In this document: positions 36,223-44,512 of the stretch, piece after piece
Numbering within the stretch: the first letter of the stretch is position 1
Layout: each line of letters opens with the position of its first letter
DNA from: Deltaproteobacteria bacterium
GTDB lineage: Bacteria; Myxococcota; JADLHZ01
Direction of reading: 5' to 3'
NCBI GenBank assembly: GCA_020848545.1
Contig: JADLHZ010000032.1
Location: 1-64,000 of the forward strand
Length of the DNA: 64,000 bases
Translations under genes and position numbers: made by a program
Notes under the pieces: model-generated
The model's input: only the letters and a program-made list of their open reading frames with translations
What the model was told of the DNA's origin: nothing
Database searches by the model: none

Positions 36223-37067
36223 TCCCCGACGATCTCGAGCAAATGCTGTCGCCGCTCGAGTATCGCCTCTTGTGCGAGCTCATCTACGAGTATTGCGGCA
36301 TTCGCTTCGAGGAGTCGGCGCGCTACATGATCACGCGCCGTCTCTGGCCGCGGGTGCGCGCGCTGGGGTTGACGACCTTCACCGAGTACTACCGCTATCT
36401 GAAGTACAGCCCGAAAGCGCGGGGCGAGCTCGACGAATTGGTCGAGCGGGTGACGACGAACGAGACGTATTTTTTTCGCGAGGACTACCAGCTCCGTGCC
36501 TTCACCGAAGAGATCTTGCCCGAGATCGCGCCGAAGGATCATCCGCACAAGCGCCTGCGGATCTGGTCGGCAGGCTGCTCGAGCGGCGAGGAGGCCTACA
36601 CCATCGGCATGCTGTGCACCGAGAGCCGCCACCTCGCCGGCTGGGACATCGAGATCTTCGGCAACGACATCTCGAAGAAGGTGCTCGGCATGGCCCGCGC
36701 CGCGCGCTATCCCCAGAGCGCGTTCCGCTCGACCGACAAGCGCTACATCGATCGCTACTTCAAGGCGGTCGACGGCGGCCGCTACGAGGTCGTCGACGAG
36801 ATCAAGAAGCTCGTCACCTTCGGCCACCTGAACCTGCTCGACTCCGTCGCGCTGTCCTTGGTCGGCCAAAACGACGTGATCTTCTGCAGAAACGTGATGA
36901 TCTACTTCGACGAGGCGGCGCGCAAGATCGTGCTGAAGAACTTGTTCAAGCGCCTGCGGCCGGGCGGCTACTTGCTGCTCGGGCACTCGGAGTCGCTGCT
37001 CAACGTTTCGACCGAGTTCGAGATCGTTTCTTTGAAGAACGACCTGGTCTATCGGCGTCCAGGATGA
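36219..37067 (+). CDS. cheR: Chemosensory protein methyltransferase CheR
   Basis: The 282-residue protein (GTG start, GTGA overlap with the HEAT gene) has the helical N-terminal domain (ITRRLWPRVRALGL, VERVTTNETYFFRE) and the S-adenosylmethionine-binding domain with RIWSAGCSSGEEAYTIG, GNDISKKVLGMAR and NDVIFCRNVMIYFDE. It methylates glutamates on receptors. As no receptor is in the operon, it must act on a receptor encoded elsewhere or on an unusual target. Confidence 0.95.
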   Translation: MIPDDLEQMLSPLEYRLLCELIYEYCGIRFEESARYMITRRLWPRVRALGLTTFTEYYRYLKYSPKARGELDELVERVTTNETYFFREDYQLRAFTEEILPEIAPKDHPHKRLRIWSAGCSSGEEAYTIGMLCTESRHLAGWDIEIFGNDISKKVLGMARAARYPQSAFRSTDKRYIDRYFKAVDGGRYEVVDEIKKLVTFGHLNLLDSVALSLVGQNDVIFCRNVMIYFDEAARKIVLKNLFKRLRPGGYLLLGHSESLLNVSTEFEIVSLKNDLVYRRPG

Positions 37068-37079
37068 GGAGTCGCTGCA

Positions 37080-38180
37080 ATGACTGAGAAGAAAGTGCGC
37101 GTGCTCGTGATCGACGACTCCGCGTACAACCGCCAGACGATCGCCGAGATCTTGGCATCGCATCCGGACATCGACGTCGTCGGCAAGGCGTCGGACGGCG
37201 AGGAGGGTTTGAAGGCGGCGGCGCAGCTCAAGCCGGACCTCATCACCCTGGATCTCGAGATGCCGCGCATGGACGGCTTCACCTTCTTGCGCATCCTGAT
37301 GAGCAAGCTGCCGACGCCGGTCATCGTGATCAGCTCGCACTCGAAGAAGCAGTCGGTGTTCCAGGCGCTCGAGCTCGGCGCGCTCGATTTCATCGCCAAG
37401 CCGACGCGGCACATCTCGCCGGACCTCTTGGTCATCCGCGAGGAGCTGATCGCCAAGGTGCTGCTCTTTCGCCACCTGCGCATGGACAACCTCGGCGGGC
37501 CGCGCGCGCAGATGCCGATCCCCGAGCGCAAAGCCGAGAGCGAGCCGAAGGAGCGCTCGCCGCAGCCGATCGCCAGCGAGCTGCGCATCGTCTGCATCGG
37601 CGCCTCGACCGGCGGTCCGCCGGCGATCCAGCTCCTGCTCGCGCAGCTCCCAGAGCACATTCCGACGTGCATCGTCGTCTGCCAGCACATGCCGGCGAAG
37701 TTCACGCGCGCGTTCGCCGAGCGCTTGGACAAGACGGCGAAGATCAAGATCAAAGAGGCCGAGGACAACGATCCCTTGCTCGCCGGCTCGGCGTACATCA
37801 CGCCAGGTGGCGGCAACATGGTGATCGCCCGCGTGGACGGCAAGCGCGTCTTGAAGGTGGTGCCGGGCGAGGTCGAAGATCGCTACGTGCCGTCGATCGA
37901 CAAGCTCTTCGTCTCGGTCGCCGAGACCTTCGGCAACCGCGCGCTCGGCATCGTCCTCACCGGCATGGGCACCGACGGCAAGGTCGGCGCGGCGAAGGTG
38001 CGCGAGCGCGGCGGGATGATCATCGCCGAGGCCAAAGAGAGCGCCGTCATCTACGGCATGCCGAAAGAGGTCATCGAGTGCGGCGCCGCCGACCTGGTGA
38101 TGCCGCTGCCGAAGATCGGCGACGCGCTCATCGACTACTGCACGGGAAAAAAACTTGATGGTGCGCAGGTCGCCCGATAA
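37080..38180 (+). CDS. cheB: Chemosensory methylesterase CheB
   Basis: A GAGGAG site at 37066-37071 precedes the ATG. The 366-residue protein has a receiver domain with phospho-acceptor Asp58 (LITLDLEMPRMDG), a linker, and the methylesterase/deamidase domain with Ser176 (GASTGGP), His203 (CQHMPAKFT) and Asp299 (GMGTDGKVG). It removes methyl groups placed by CheR and is activated by CheA. The gap before it is only 12 bases. Confidence 0.96.
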   Translation: MTEKKVRVLVIDDSAYNRQTIAEILASHPDIDVVGKASDGEEGLKAAAQLKPDLITLDLEMPRMDGFTFLRILMSKLPTPVIVISSHSKKQSVFQALELGALDFIAKPTRHISPDLLVIREELIAKVLLFRHLRMDNLGGPRAQMPIPERKAESEPKERSPQPIASELRIVCIGASTGGPPAIQLLLAQLPEHIPTCIVVCQHMPAKFTRAFAERLDKTAKIKIKEAEDNDPLLAGSAYITPGGGNMVIARVDGKRVLKVVPGEVEDRYVPSIDKLFVSVAETFGNRALGIVLTGMGTDGKVGAAKVRERGGMIIAEAKESAVIYGMPKEVIECGAADLVMPLPKIGDALIDYCTGKKLDGAQVAR

Positions 38181-38240
38181 ACCAAAGAGCGGTCGTTATT
38201 GGGTTTTTGTAGCGTTGCACGGCGTCCGAGGGCCCTCTTT

Positions 38241-38990
38241 TTGAGTAGCGGAATCACCGATCAAGACTTGGCGCAGACCCTCCGGCAGTCGGCGGAGACG
38301 ACCGAGCGCTTGCTCAAAGAGAACGCCGAGCTCAGGGCGCAGCTCCAGGCACAGGGCCAAGTCGCGGGCAACGTCGGCAGCGCCTACGGCGATCTCGAGG
38401 CGAAGTTCAAAGCGCTCGAACAAGAGAACAGAGACTTTGCCAACCGCTACGTCGAGATCGAAGAAGAGAACAACAACCTCGCGAACCTCTACGTCGCCTC
38501 GTACCAGCTGCACTCGACGCTCGACTTTCGCGAGGTGCTGCAAATCATCACCGAGATCGCGATCAATCTCATTGGCGCAGAGCAATTCGCCATTTACTTG
38601 GTGGACGACAAGACGCAAACGCTGACGGCGGTGGCGTCGGAGGGGCTCGAGCGCGACAAATTGCCGAAGGTGCCGCTCTCGCAGGGCGTCATCGGTAAGG
38701 TAGCGTCGACCGGCGACAACCATTTCGGTCCAGAGGATCAAATGGGTGCGCCGATCGACGTCGCCAGCCCCTTCATCTGCATTCCGCTCAAGATCAAAGA
38801 GCGGGTCATCGGCGTCATCGCGTTGTACTCGTTCTTGAAGCAGAAGACGCGGCTCGTGTCGGTCGACTACGAGCTCTTCACGCTGCTCGCGGGGCATGCG
38901 GCGACAGCGCTGTTTTCTTCGAAGCTGTATTCAGAATCGGAGCGCAAACTGAGCACGATCCAAGGTTTCCTGGAGCTGATGACATCGTGA
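38241..38990 (+). CDS. Coiled-coil GAF-domain protein
   Basis: The start is uncertain: a TTG at 38241 has AGGG at 38228-38231 nine bases upstream and gives 249 residues, while another TTG at 38199 adds 14 residues. Residues about 15-85 form a coiled coil (EENNNLANLYVASYQLHS) and residues about 95-230 a GAF domain (EIAINLIGAEQFAIYLVDDK, PFICIPLKIKERVIGVIALY). No kinase, cyclase or DNA-binding domain follows. It may be the sensory input that replaces a receptor in this system, since GAF domains bind small ligands or nucleotides. It overlaps the second cheY by GTGA. Confidence 0.8.
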   Translation: MSSGITDQDLAQTLRQSAETTERLLKENAELRAQLQAQGQVAGNVGSAYGDLEAKFKALEQENRDFANRYVEIEEENNNLANLYVASYQLHSTLDFREVLQIITEIAINLIGAEQFAIYLVDDKTQTLTAVASEGLERDKLPKVPLSQGVIGKVASTGDNHFGPEDQMGAPIDVASPFICIPLKIKERVIGVIALYSFLKQKTRLVSVDYELFTLLAGHAATALFSSKLYSESERKLSTIQGFLELMTS

Positions 38991-39364
38991 GCCAACTGAC
39001 AGCACTCGTCGTCGAGGACAGTCCCACGATGCGGCAGCTCATCGTGTTTGCGCTCTCACGCATCAAGAACCTGAAGGTCATCGAGGCCGACGACGGCGTC
39101 GACGGGTTGAAGAAGCTGTCGAGCGCGAAGTTCGACATCCTCATCACCGACATCAACATGCCGATCATGGATGGGCTGAAGCTCGTGTCCATGGTCAGAA
39201 ACGGCGACACCCACAAGACGATCCCGATCGTGATCATCACGACCGAGGGCGCTCAAGAAGATCGGCAGCGGGCGCTCGCGCTCGGGGCGAACGCCTACAT
39301 CACGAAGCCGATCCAAGCGCCGCAGGTCATCTCGAAGGTGAAAGAGCTGTTGAAGATCGCATGA
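38987..39364 (+). CDS. CheY-like single-domain response regulator
   Basis: The 125-residue receiver keeps the active residues: Glu10/Asp11 in VVEDSPTM, phospho-acceptor Asp55 in ITDINMP, Thr86 in IITTEG and Lys107 in ITKPI. It is similar to the first CheY of the operon (same DINMP and TEG blocks), so the two may be paralogues competing for CheA phosphate. GTG start, overlapping the GAF gene; its own stop overlaps the next ATG. Confidence 0.92.
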   Translation: MSQLTALVVEDSPTMRQLIVFALSRIKNLKVIEADDGVDGLKKLSSAKFDILITDINMPIMDGLKLVSMVRNGDTHKTIPIVIITTEGAQEDRQRALALGANAYITKPIQAPQVISKVKELLKIA

Positions 39365-40119
39365 GCGGAAAAACAACCATCGATCGCCGAGCGGCGGCCA
39401 AGAAAGGGTCCGCTTTCTCGTGGCTCGTGCGTCTCAGTCTCATGGGCGTGGGCTCGTTCTTCGCTGTCTTGCTCCTGACGCGCGCCGCCGTCGCGGCGCC
39501 GGACACGACCGCGCCGCGCGTGCTGCACGCCGTCGTCGCCAAGGGCGTCATCGGGCAGAACCTCGACGTCAAGGTCGAGTTCCAAGATCAATCGGACATC
39601 TTCGAGCCGAAGCTGTACTTCCGCCGCGTCGGCGAGCTCGAGTACAACGCGATCGACCTCGTGCAAGGCGCCAAGGGCATGTGGATCGGCACCATCCCGG
39701 CCACCTTCGTCACCCGCGACATCGAGTACTTCTTGGAAGCGTTCGACATCATGGGCAACGGTCCCGGACGAAACGGCTCGCCCGAGAAGCCACACATCGT
39801 GAAGATCGTGACGCGCGTCGATCCGGTGGAGCAGCCGCGCGACATCCAAAAGCCGCCGAACGACGGCACGGTCAACAACAACGGCGGCCCGATCAAGATC
39901 ATCAAAGACGGCCCGCCGCCGGTGGCGCAAGTGACGCCCGTGCATCAACGCGGCTGGTTCGTCGCCGTGATGGTGATCGGAGCTCTCGCGGTTGCAGGCG
40001 GCGTCACGGTCGGCGTGCTCGCCGCGACGGGTGTCATCGGGGGTCCCTCGGGTCCAGCCAGCACGCCGAACGAAGTCACGGTGCGGATTACGGCGCCCGA
40101 CCCGAGGACGGGGCTCTGA
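39361..40119 (+). CDS. Envelope protein with two membrane segments
   Basis: The 252-residue protein has a basic start, a membrane segment or uncleaved signal at about residues 20-43 (LSLMGVGSFFAVLLLTRAAV), a periplasmic beta-rich region about 45-160 (LDVKVEFQDQSDIFEPKLYF, EYFLEAFDIMGNG), a Pro/Asn linker, and a second hydrophobic helix at about 200-225. The periplasmic part resembles an immunoglobulin-like domain found in myxobacterial surface proteins. Function unknown. Coupling to cheY (ATGA) suggests it senses at, or reports from, the envelope for the chemosensory system. Confidence 0.65.
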   Translation: MSGKTTIDRRAAAKKGSAFSWLVRLSLMGVGSFFAVLLLTRAAVAAPDTTAPRVLHAVVAKGVIGQNLDVKVEFQDQSDIFEPKLYFRRVGELEYNAIDLVQGAKGMWIGTIPATFVTRDIEYFLEAFDIMGNGPGRNGSPEKPHIVKIVTRVDPVEQPRDIQKPPNDGTVNNNGGPIKIIKDGPPPVAQVTPVHQRGWFVAVMVIGALAVAGGVTVGVLAATGVIGGPSGPASTPNEVTVRITAPDPRTGL

Positions 40120-40120
40120 C

Positions 40121-40744
40121 GTGCGGGCCGCCTCTTGGTGCATGGGTGCGTGCTTCGTCTTCGTTGGCGCGATGGCCGGCTGCGGCCCTGCGCCGCCGAG
40201 CGCCACCGCGAACATCAGCATTCCGTTTCCGCTGACCAAAGCGCAGTGTCCAGCGCTGCCGGCGACGCCGGCCGTGCAAGCACGCCTGATCATCGAAGGC
40301 ATGGACAAAGCCTGTTCGCTGTCGCTGCAAGCGCAGGCCAACGGCGACTTCGCGACGCGCGGCGAATGCCAGCATGTGCCGACTGGCGCCTCGCGCACGC
40401 TCACCTTGCAATGGTTCGTGACGGCGCCGAACGCGACGCCCGCAAAGGACATCATCCTCGCCGAGTCCGTCGGCCGCGCCGACATCATCAAGCCCGATTC
40501 GCAGATCGTCGAGGTCGTGTTCGACGCCAGCGTGCCGTCGCTGCGCCCGAAGACGAAGGCGCTGCCGACCGAGACGTCCGCCGAGAAGGATCGCTTCAAC
40601 TGCGATCGCACCGGCACCAATGTGTGCGACGTCAACATGCAGCCGACCGCGGGCAGCGGCGCCGACGCCGACAGCTGCTCGAACTTGGAAGAGCTGTGTA
40701 GGAACACGCTGTTCCTCTCCCAAAACGACAACTGCACGAACTGA
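40121..40744 (+). CDS. Cysteine-rich lipoprotein of unknown function
   Basis: A GTG at 40121 (one base after the previous stop) or an ATG at 40142 starts a lipoprotein signal ending GAMAGC. The mature part of about 185 residues contains eight cysteines (for example in DRFNCDRTGTNVCDVNM and SCSNLEELC), suggesting disulfide-bonded folding in the periplasm. No domain was recognised. It is the last gene of the chemosensory operon and, with the preceding envelope protein, may form its periplasmic arm; this is inference from position. Confidence 0.62.
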   Translation: MRAASWCMGACFVFVGAMAGCGPAPPSATANISIPFPLTKAQCPALPATPAVQARLIIEGMDKACSLSLQAQANGDFATRGECQHVPTGASRTLTLQWFVTAPNATPAKDIILAESVGRADIIKPDSQIVEVVFDASVPSLRPKTKALPTETSAEKDRFNCDRTGTNVCDVNMQPTAGSGADADSCSNLEELCRNTLFLSQNDNCTN

Positions 40745-40809
40745 CTTCGCTCCCTCGCGCTCGCGTCGTCATCTTGTCAGGCCACCCCCACCGGCGCTGG
40801 CGCGCCGGA

Positions 40810-40826
40810 GCCCCCTTTGAGGGGGC
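40810..40826. terminator. Hairpin at the end of the chemosensory operon
   Basis: GCCCCCT and AGGGGGC form a perfect 7-bp stem with a TTG loop, 66 bases after the last stop and 76 bases past the end of the convergent 40902 gene. There is no T-run, so it would be an atypical terminator for one or both strands. Confidence 0.4.
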
Positions 40827-40901
40827 GAGCTCAGCGCCGCATGGCTGATGCGGATCTGCGAACGGCGGCGCAAGCGCCTCTCGCTCGCTTCGCTCGCGAC
40901 C

Positions 40902-42209
40902 TCAGGCGGCGTTCGATTTTGGCGGGAGCTTGCGCGAGAAGAGGTGGCGCATGACGTCGAGGGTGGGCGAAGTGGCGGAGGAGGGGATGCGCTCCATGTA
41001 GCTCGTGAGGGTGGCGCGGGCGAGCTGTTGGACGGAGCCCGGTGAGGCGCGGAGGTGGAGCATGAGCTGCGTCTTGAGCGCGGCTAGGCGATCTTCTTGC
41101 TCTCCGTCGAGCACGATGCGGTGCGATGGGCGCTTCAGGAGCGGGAGGCTGGCGCTGCGATCGGCGGAGGTTTTGTCGGCATCGTCGCGATCGGCGAGCT
41201 CGAGGGCGTCTTTGGTTTCTTCGGCGATGTCGGCGAGCACGAAGTCGAGCGCTGCGACGTCGGCGAGGAGGCGCGCGCACGTTTCTTCGCTGGCTTTTTC
41301 GGCGGCGCTCGCTGGCGGTGTCGCTTCGAGCTCGGCGAGGAGCTTCGCGAAGTCGCCGTCCGGATCGTCGATCACTCTGCTGAGCGGTGAGGTGTTCGCG
41401 TCGCGCGCCGTGGTGAGATCACGGAGGATCGTCGCGAGCATGCGGCGGTCGCCTGCCGGCAGCGCGAGGGCCTCCTTTCGCATCGCCGCGATCTCGGGGC
41501 CAGTGATGATGCCGCGCTGCAAGCGTTCGCCAGCGCTCGCGAGGCCCTTTCTGTCGCAGACGCCGAACAGGCAGCCGAGGAGGCGCACGCCGCCGCTGTC
41601 GAGCGCTTTCTCGTCGAGCCGAGTGGCCTTCTCGAGGATCTCGCCGAAGCGGCGGAAGCTCTGGCCTTGCGTGATCGACACTTGGTCCGGCGAGGGCGTG
41701 GTCGCCTCGAGCTCGCGCGTCAGCCGATCGAAGCCTTCGCCTGCATGCGGCACAGGCGCTTGCGGAGAGAGCGCGCTCTCGATGCCCGCGGTGATGTGAG
41801 CCGCGGCGAGGGCGAGCTCCTTCTTGTCGGTCTTCGCCATCGCCGGGTTCTTTCGCACGAGCGCAGTATGGACGAGCTTCTGCAGCTCTTCGGATGCGCG
41901 AAAGTCGTCGTAGCGGCGGCGGAGCTTCTTGTAGGTCGCGAGCAGCACCGGCCGCGCCTTCGGGTCGTTGGCGATGTCGCGCCCGGCTTGGCGCAGGGCG
42001 TCCTGGTCCTTGTCGGTGAAATTGCCGAACACGAGTCGCGAGGTGTCAAACCAGACCCAGAAGAGCCCGAGCGTGCAGACTGAGGCGAAGAACAGGCCGA
42101 TGACCTGCAACACGTCGTCGCCGACCGACGACTGCTCGATCGCAACGTCGACGTCAGCGAGGGCCTCGGTCACAACGTCTTGCCGCACCTCGACCTTGGC
42201 GACTCCCAT
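40902..42209 (-). CDS. Single-pass membrane protein of unknown function
   Basis: GGAGG lies six bases before the ATG at 42209, fixing the start; longer frames upstream are antisense to the next gene. The 435-residue protein has one membrane helix near residues 27-50 (VIGLFFASVCTLGLFWVWF) followed by a mostly helical, charged cytosolic or periplasmic part of about 380 residues (DKDQDALRQAGRDIANDPK, EETCARLLADVAALDFVLAD). No family was recognised. Its promoter region contains the first array of the 20-bp repeat. Confidence 0.65.
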   Translation of the reverse strand: MGVAKVEVRQDVVTEALADVDVAIEQSSVGDDVLQVIGLFFASVCTLGLFWVWFDTSRLVFGNFTDKDQDALRQAGRDIANDPKARPVLLATYKKLRRRYDDFRASEELQKLVHTALVRKNPAMAKTDKKELALAAAHITAGIESALSPQAPVPHAGEGFDRLTRELEATTPSPDQVSITQGQSFRRFGEILEKATRLDEKALDSGGVRLLGCLFGVCDRKGLASAGERLQRGIITGPEIAAMRKEALALPAGDRRMLATILRDLTTARDANTSPLSRVIDDPDGDFAKLLAELEATPPASAAEKASEETCARLLADVAALDFVLADIAEETKDALELADRDDADKTSADRSASLPLLKRPSHRIVLDGEQEDRLAALKTQLMLHLRASPGSVQQLARATLTSYMERIPSSATSPTLDVMRHLFSRKLPPKSNAA

Positions 42210-42283
42210 GCGTCCTCCAAGATCGTTATCGCGCTTAAGTCTTGGCTCGTTGTTTGTTTTACGTGGTAAGCGTATAACAAACA

Positions 42284-42370
42284 AGAAGGGACCGGGGAGC
42301 GAGTCGAAAAGGGACCGGGGAGTGCGCCGAAAAGGGACCAGGGAGCGAGTCGAAAAGGGACCGGGGAGCG
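42284..42370 (+). repeat. Array 1 of the 20-bp intergenic repeat (4 units)
   Basis: Units end at 42301, 42324, 42347 and 42370, a strict 23-bp period: a 20-bp core CGAAAAGGGACCGGGGAGCG plus 3 bases (AGT or CGC). The first unit is shortened at its left end, and units two and three each have one changed base. The array fills the space between the divergent starts at 42209 and 42418. Confidence 0.93.
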
Positions 42371-42417
42371 CTCGCGGAGAATTGGCGTTCGCTCGGGCTG
42401 GGCGCGACAATCGCCCC

Positions 42418-43710
42418 GTGAACGTCATCTGGCTCGCGATGATCGTGGCGGCGGTGTTCGCGGCGCTGCTCGGGAGCGGGGCCGGCGGCAGCATGAATGC
42501 CCTGAGCGCGGCGATGTTGGCGAGCGCCAAGGCGGCGGTCGAGCTGGCGCTCTCGCTCGTCGGTCCGCTGTGCCTATGGCTCGGCCTCATGCGCATCGTC
42601 GAGCGCGCCGGGCTGCTCGCTGCCATCGCGCGCGTGGCGCAGCCGCTCCTGCGCCGCTTGTTCCCGAGCGTGCCGCCGGAGCACCCCGCGTTGGGTGCCA
42701 TCGTGATGAACTTCGCCGCGAACTTCCTCAACATGGACAACGCTGCGACCGCGTTCGGCCTGCGTGCCATGCGCGCGCTGAAGTCGCTGAGCCGTACGCC
42801 GGGCGTCGCGACGAACGCGATGGTGCTCTTCTTGGCGATCAACGCCGCCGGCATCAGCGCGTTCCCGGTGAACGTCATCGCGGCGCGCGCGGCGCTGAAG
42901 CCGGACACGGCGGGAGACATCATGCTGCCGACGTTGATCGTCTCGTTCCTCTCGCTGCTCACCGCGATCGGCTGGGCCAAGCTCTTCGAGCGTTTTTCGA
43001 AGCCACCACCGGAGACGATCGCGCCAGAAGCGACCGCGCCGATCCAAGAGGAACCCTCCGTGATCGAAGCGCCGCCGCTGCCGCCCGCGCGCGATCGCTG
43101 GATCGCCGCTGCGCTCGGCGTCGCCCTCGTCGCGCTGCTCGTGTTTCGCGTCGTCGCCGACGTGAGGGGAGGCCTCGCGATCTTCTCGGCGCTGCGTGTG
43201 GCCGCCGGCTGGGTGCTCCCGCTGCTCGCCTGCGCGATGGTGATCTACGGCTATTCGCGGGGCGTCAAAGTCTACGAGGCCGCGGTCGAAGGCGCGCGCC
43301 AGGGCTTCGAGGTGTTCGTCAGCATCGTGCCGTTCCTCGTGATCATTCTGGTCGCCATCGGCATGATGCGCGCGTCGGGCGTGATGGACGCGCTGACGAC
43401 GCTGCTGACGCCGGTGACCGAGCCGCTCGGCATGCCGGCCGCGGTGCTGCCGCAGGCGTTGATCCGGCCGCTCAGCGGGTCCGCGGCCATGGGCGTGCTC
43501 GTCGACACGCTAAAGGTCTACGGGCCGGACTCGCCGGACGGGTTCATCTCCAGCATCATCTACGGCAGCTCCGAGACCACGTTCTACGTGCTCGGCGTGT
43601 ACTTTGGCGCGGTCGGCGTGCGTTCCTTGCGGCATGCCCTGGCGGCGTGCTTGCTCGCCGATCTGTCCGGCATGCTCATCGCCGTGTGGGTGGCGAGACT
43701 CTTTCTCTAG
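42418..43710 (+). CDS. Spore-maturation-like (SpmA-SpmB fusion) nucleoside-recognition membrane protein
   Basis: The GTG at 42418 starts a 430-residue polytopic protein; the frame continues upstream through the repeat array only by chance. The N-terminal half resembles SpmA (MNFAANFLNMDNAATAFGLR, LAINAAGISAFPVN) and the C-terminal half SpmB (FVSIVPFLVIILVAIGMMRA, PLSGSAAMGVLVDTLK, GSSETTFYVLGVYFGAVG), each with the Gate/nucleoside-recognition pattern. In Bacillus the two separate proteins affect spore-core dehydration; fused forms occur in many non-spore formers and may transport a small solute. Substrate unknown. BtpA follows 4 bases later. Confidence 0.85.
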   Translation: MNVIWLAMIVAAVFAALLGSGAGGSMNALSAAMLASAKAAVELALSLVGPLCLWLGLMRIVERAGLLAAIARVAQPLLRRLFPSVPPEHPALGAIVMNFAANFLNMDNAATAFGLRAMRALKSLSRTPGVATNAMVLFLAINAAGISAFPVNVIAARAALKPDTAGDIMLPTLIVSFLSLLTAIGWAKLFERFSKPPPETIAPEATAPIQEEPSVIEAPPLPPARDRWIAAALGVALVALLVFRVVADVRGGLAIFSALRVAAGWVLPLLACAMVIYGYSRGVKVYEAAVEGARQGFEVFVSIVPFLVIILVAIGMMRASGVMDALTTLLTPVTEPLGMPAAVLPQALIRPLSGSAAMGVLVDTLKVYGPDSPDGFISSIIYGSSETTFYVLGVYFGAVGVRSLRHALAACLLADLSGMLIAVWVARLFL

Positions 43711-43714
43711 GGCT

Positions 43715-44506
43715 ATGGACGTCCGCATGAAGAAGACCGAGCTCCCACGCTTGATCGGGATGGTGCACCTGCTCCCGCTTCCCGGTGCCCCGCGCGCAGT
43801 GGCAATCGGCGAAGTGCTCCGCCGCGCCGAACGCGACGCCAGCGTGCTCGAGGCCGCCGGCTTCGACGCGCTGATGATCGAAAACTTCGGCGATGCGCCG
43901 TTCTTCCCCGGCCGCGTACCGCACGAGACCGTGGCGGCGATGAGCGCCATCATCGCCGGGATCGCCGCAAAGAGCCCGCTGCCCATCGGCGTCAACGTTC
44001 TTCGCAACGACGGCGAAAGCGCGCTCGGCATCGCCGCCGCGACCGGCGCGGCGTTCGTGCGCATCAACGTGCTCACGGGCGCGATGGTCACCGATCAAGG
44101 CATCATCGAAGGCACGGCCCACGCCGTCGCCCGCACCCGCGCGCGGCTCTGCCCAACGGTCCGGATCTTCGCCGACGTGCTCGTCAAGCACGCGCAGCCG
44201 CTCGCTCCGGCGCCGCTCGAGCAATTGGTACACGACACGGTCGCCCGCGGCGGCGCCGACGCGCTCGTCGTCAGCGGCGACGGCACCGGCAAGCCGGTCT
44301 CTGCCGAGCGCCTCGCCGCGGTCGCTGCAGCCGCACACGCGCCGGTCTACATCGGCTCCGGCTTGTCGCTGAAGAACGCCGCGGCGCTGCTCGCGGTCGC
44401 TCAGGGCGCGATTGTCGGCAGCTCGATCAAGACGACGGGCGATCCGGCGTCGCCGGTCGATCCGAAGAAGGCGCGCGCGCTGGTGCAGGCGCTGCGCCGC
44501 AGCTGA
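43715..44506 (+). CDS. BtpA/SgcQ-family TIM-barrel protein
   Basis: The ATG at 43715, following TAGGG, gives 263 residues; an ATG at 43727 is an alternative. The sequence matches the BtpA family: LIGMVHLLPLPGAPRA, DALMIENFGDAPFF, SPLPIGVNVLRNDGESAL, FADVLVKHAQPL, ALVVSGDGTGKPV and IVGSSIKTTGD, arranged along a beta/alpha barrel. BtpA supports photosystem I stability in cyanobacteria; in other bacteria the family has been linked to sugar or nucleoside metabolism but is poorly defined. Here it follows the SpmAB-like gene closely, so they may share a pathway. Confidence 0.85.
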   Translation: MDVRMKKTELPRLIGMVHLLPLPGAPRAVAIGEVLRRAERDASVLEAAGFDALMIENFGDAPFFPGRVPHETVAAMSAIIAGIAAKSPLPIGVNVLRNDGESALGIAAATGAAFVRINVLTGAMVTDQGIIEGTAHAVARTRARLCPTVRIFADVLVKHAQPLAPAPLEQLVHDTVARGGADALVVSGDGTGKPVSAERLAAVAAAAHAPVYIGSGLSLKNAAALLAVAQGAIVGSSIKTTGDPASPVDPKKARALVQALRRS

Positions 44507-44512
44507 CGCGGC

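Noticed and set aside
23947-40744. Flagellar or type IV pilus motility cluster
   Set aside because: No flagellin, export, motor or pilus genes accompany the chemosensory genes, so a swimming role is not supported.
40902-42980. A 692-residue version of the minus-strand membrane protein
   Set aside because: The extension is antisense to the SpmA-SpmB-like gene and passes through the repeat array; GGAGG before 42209 marks the true start.
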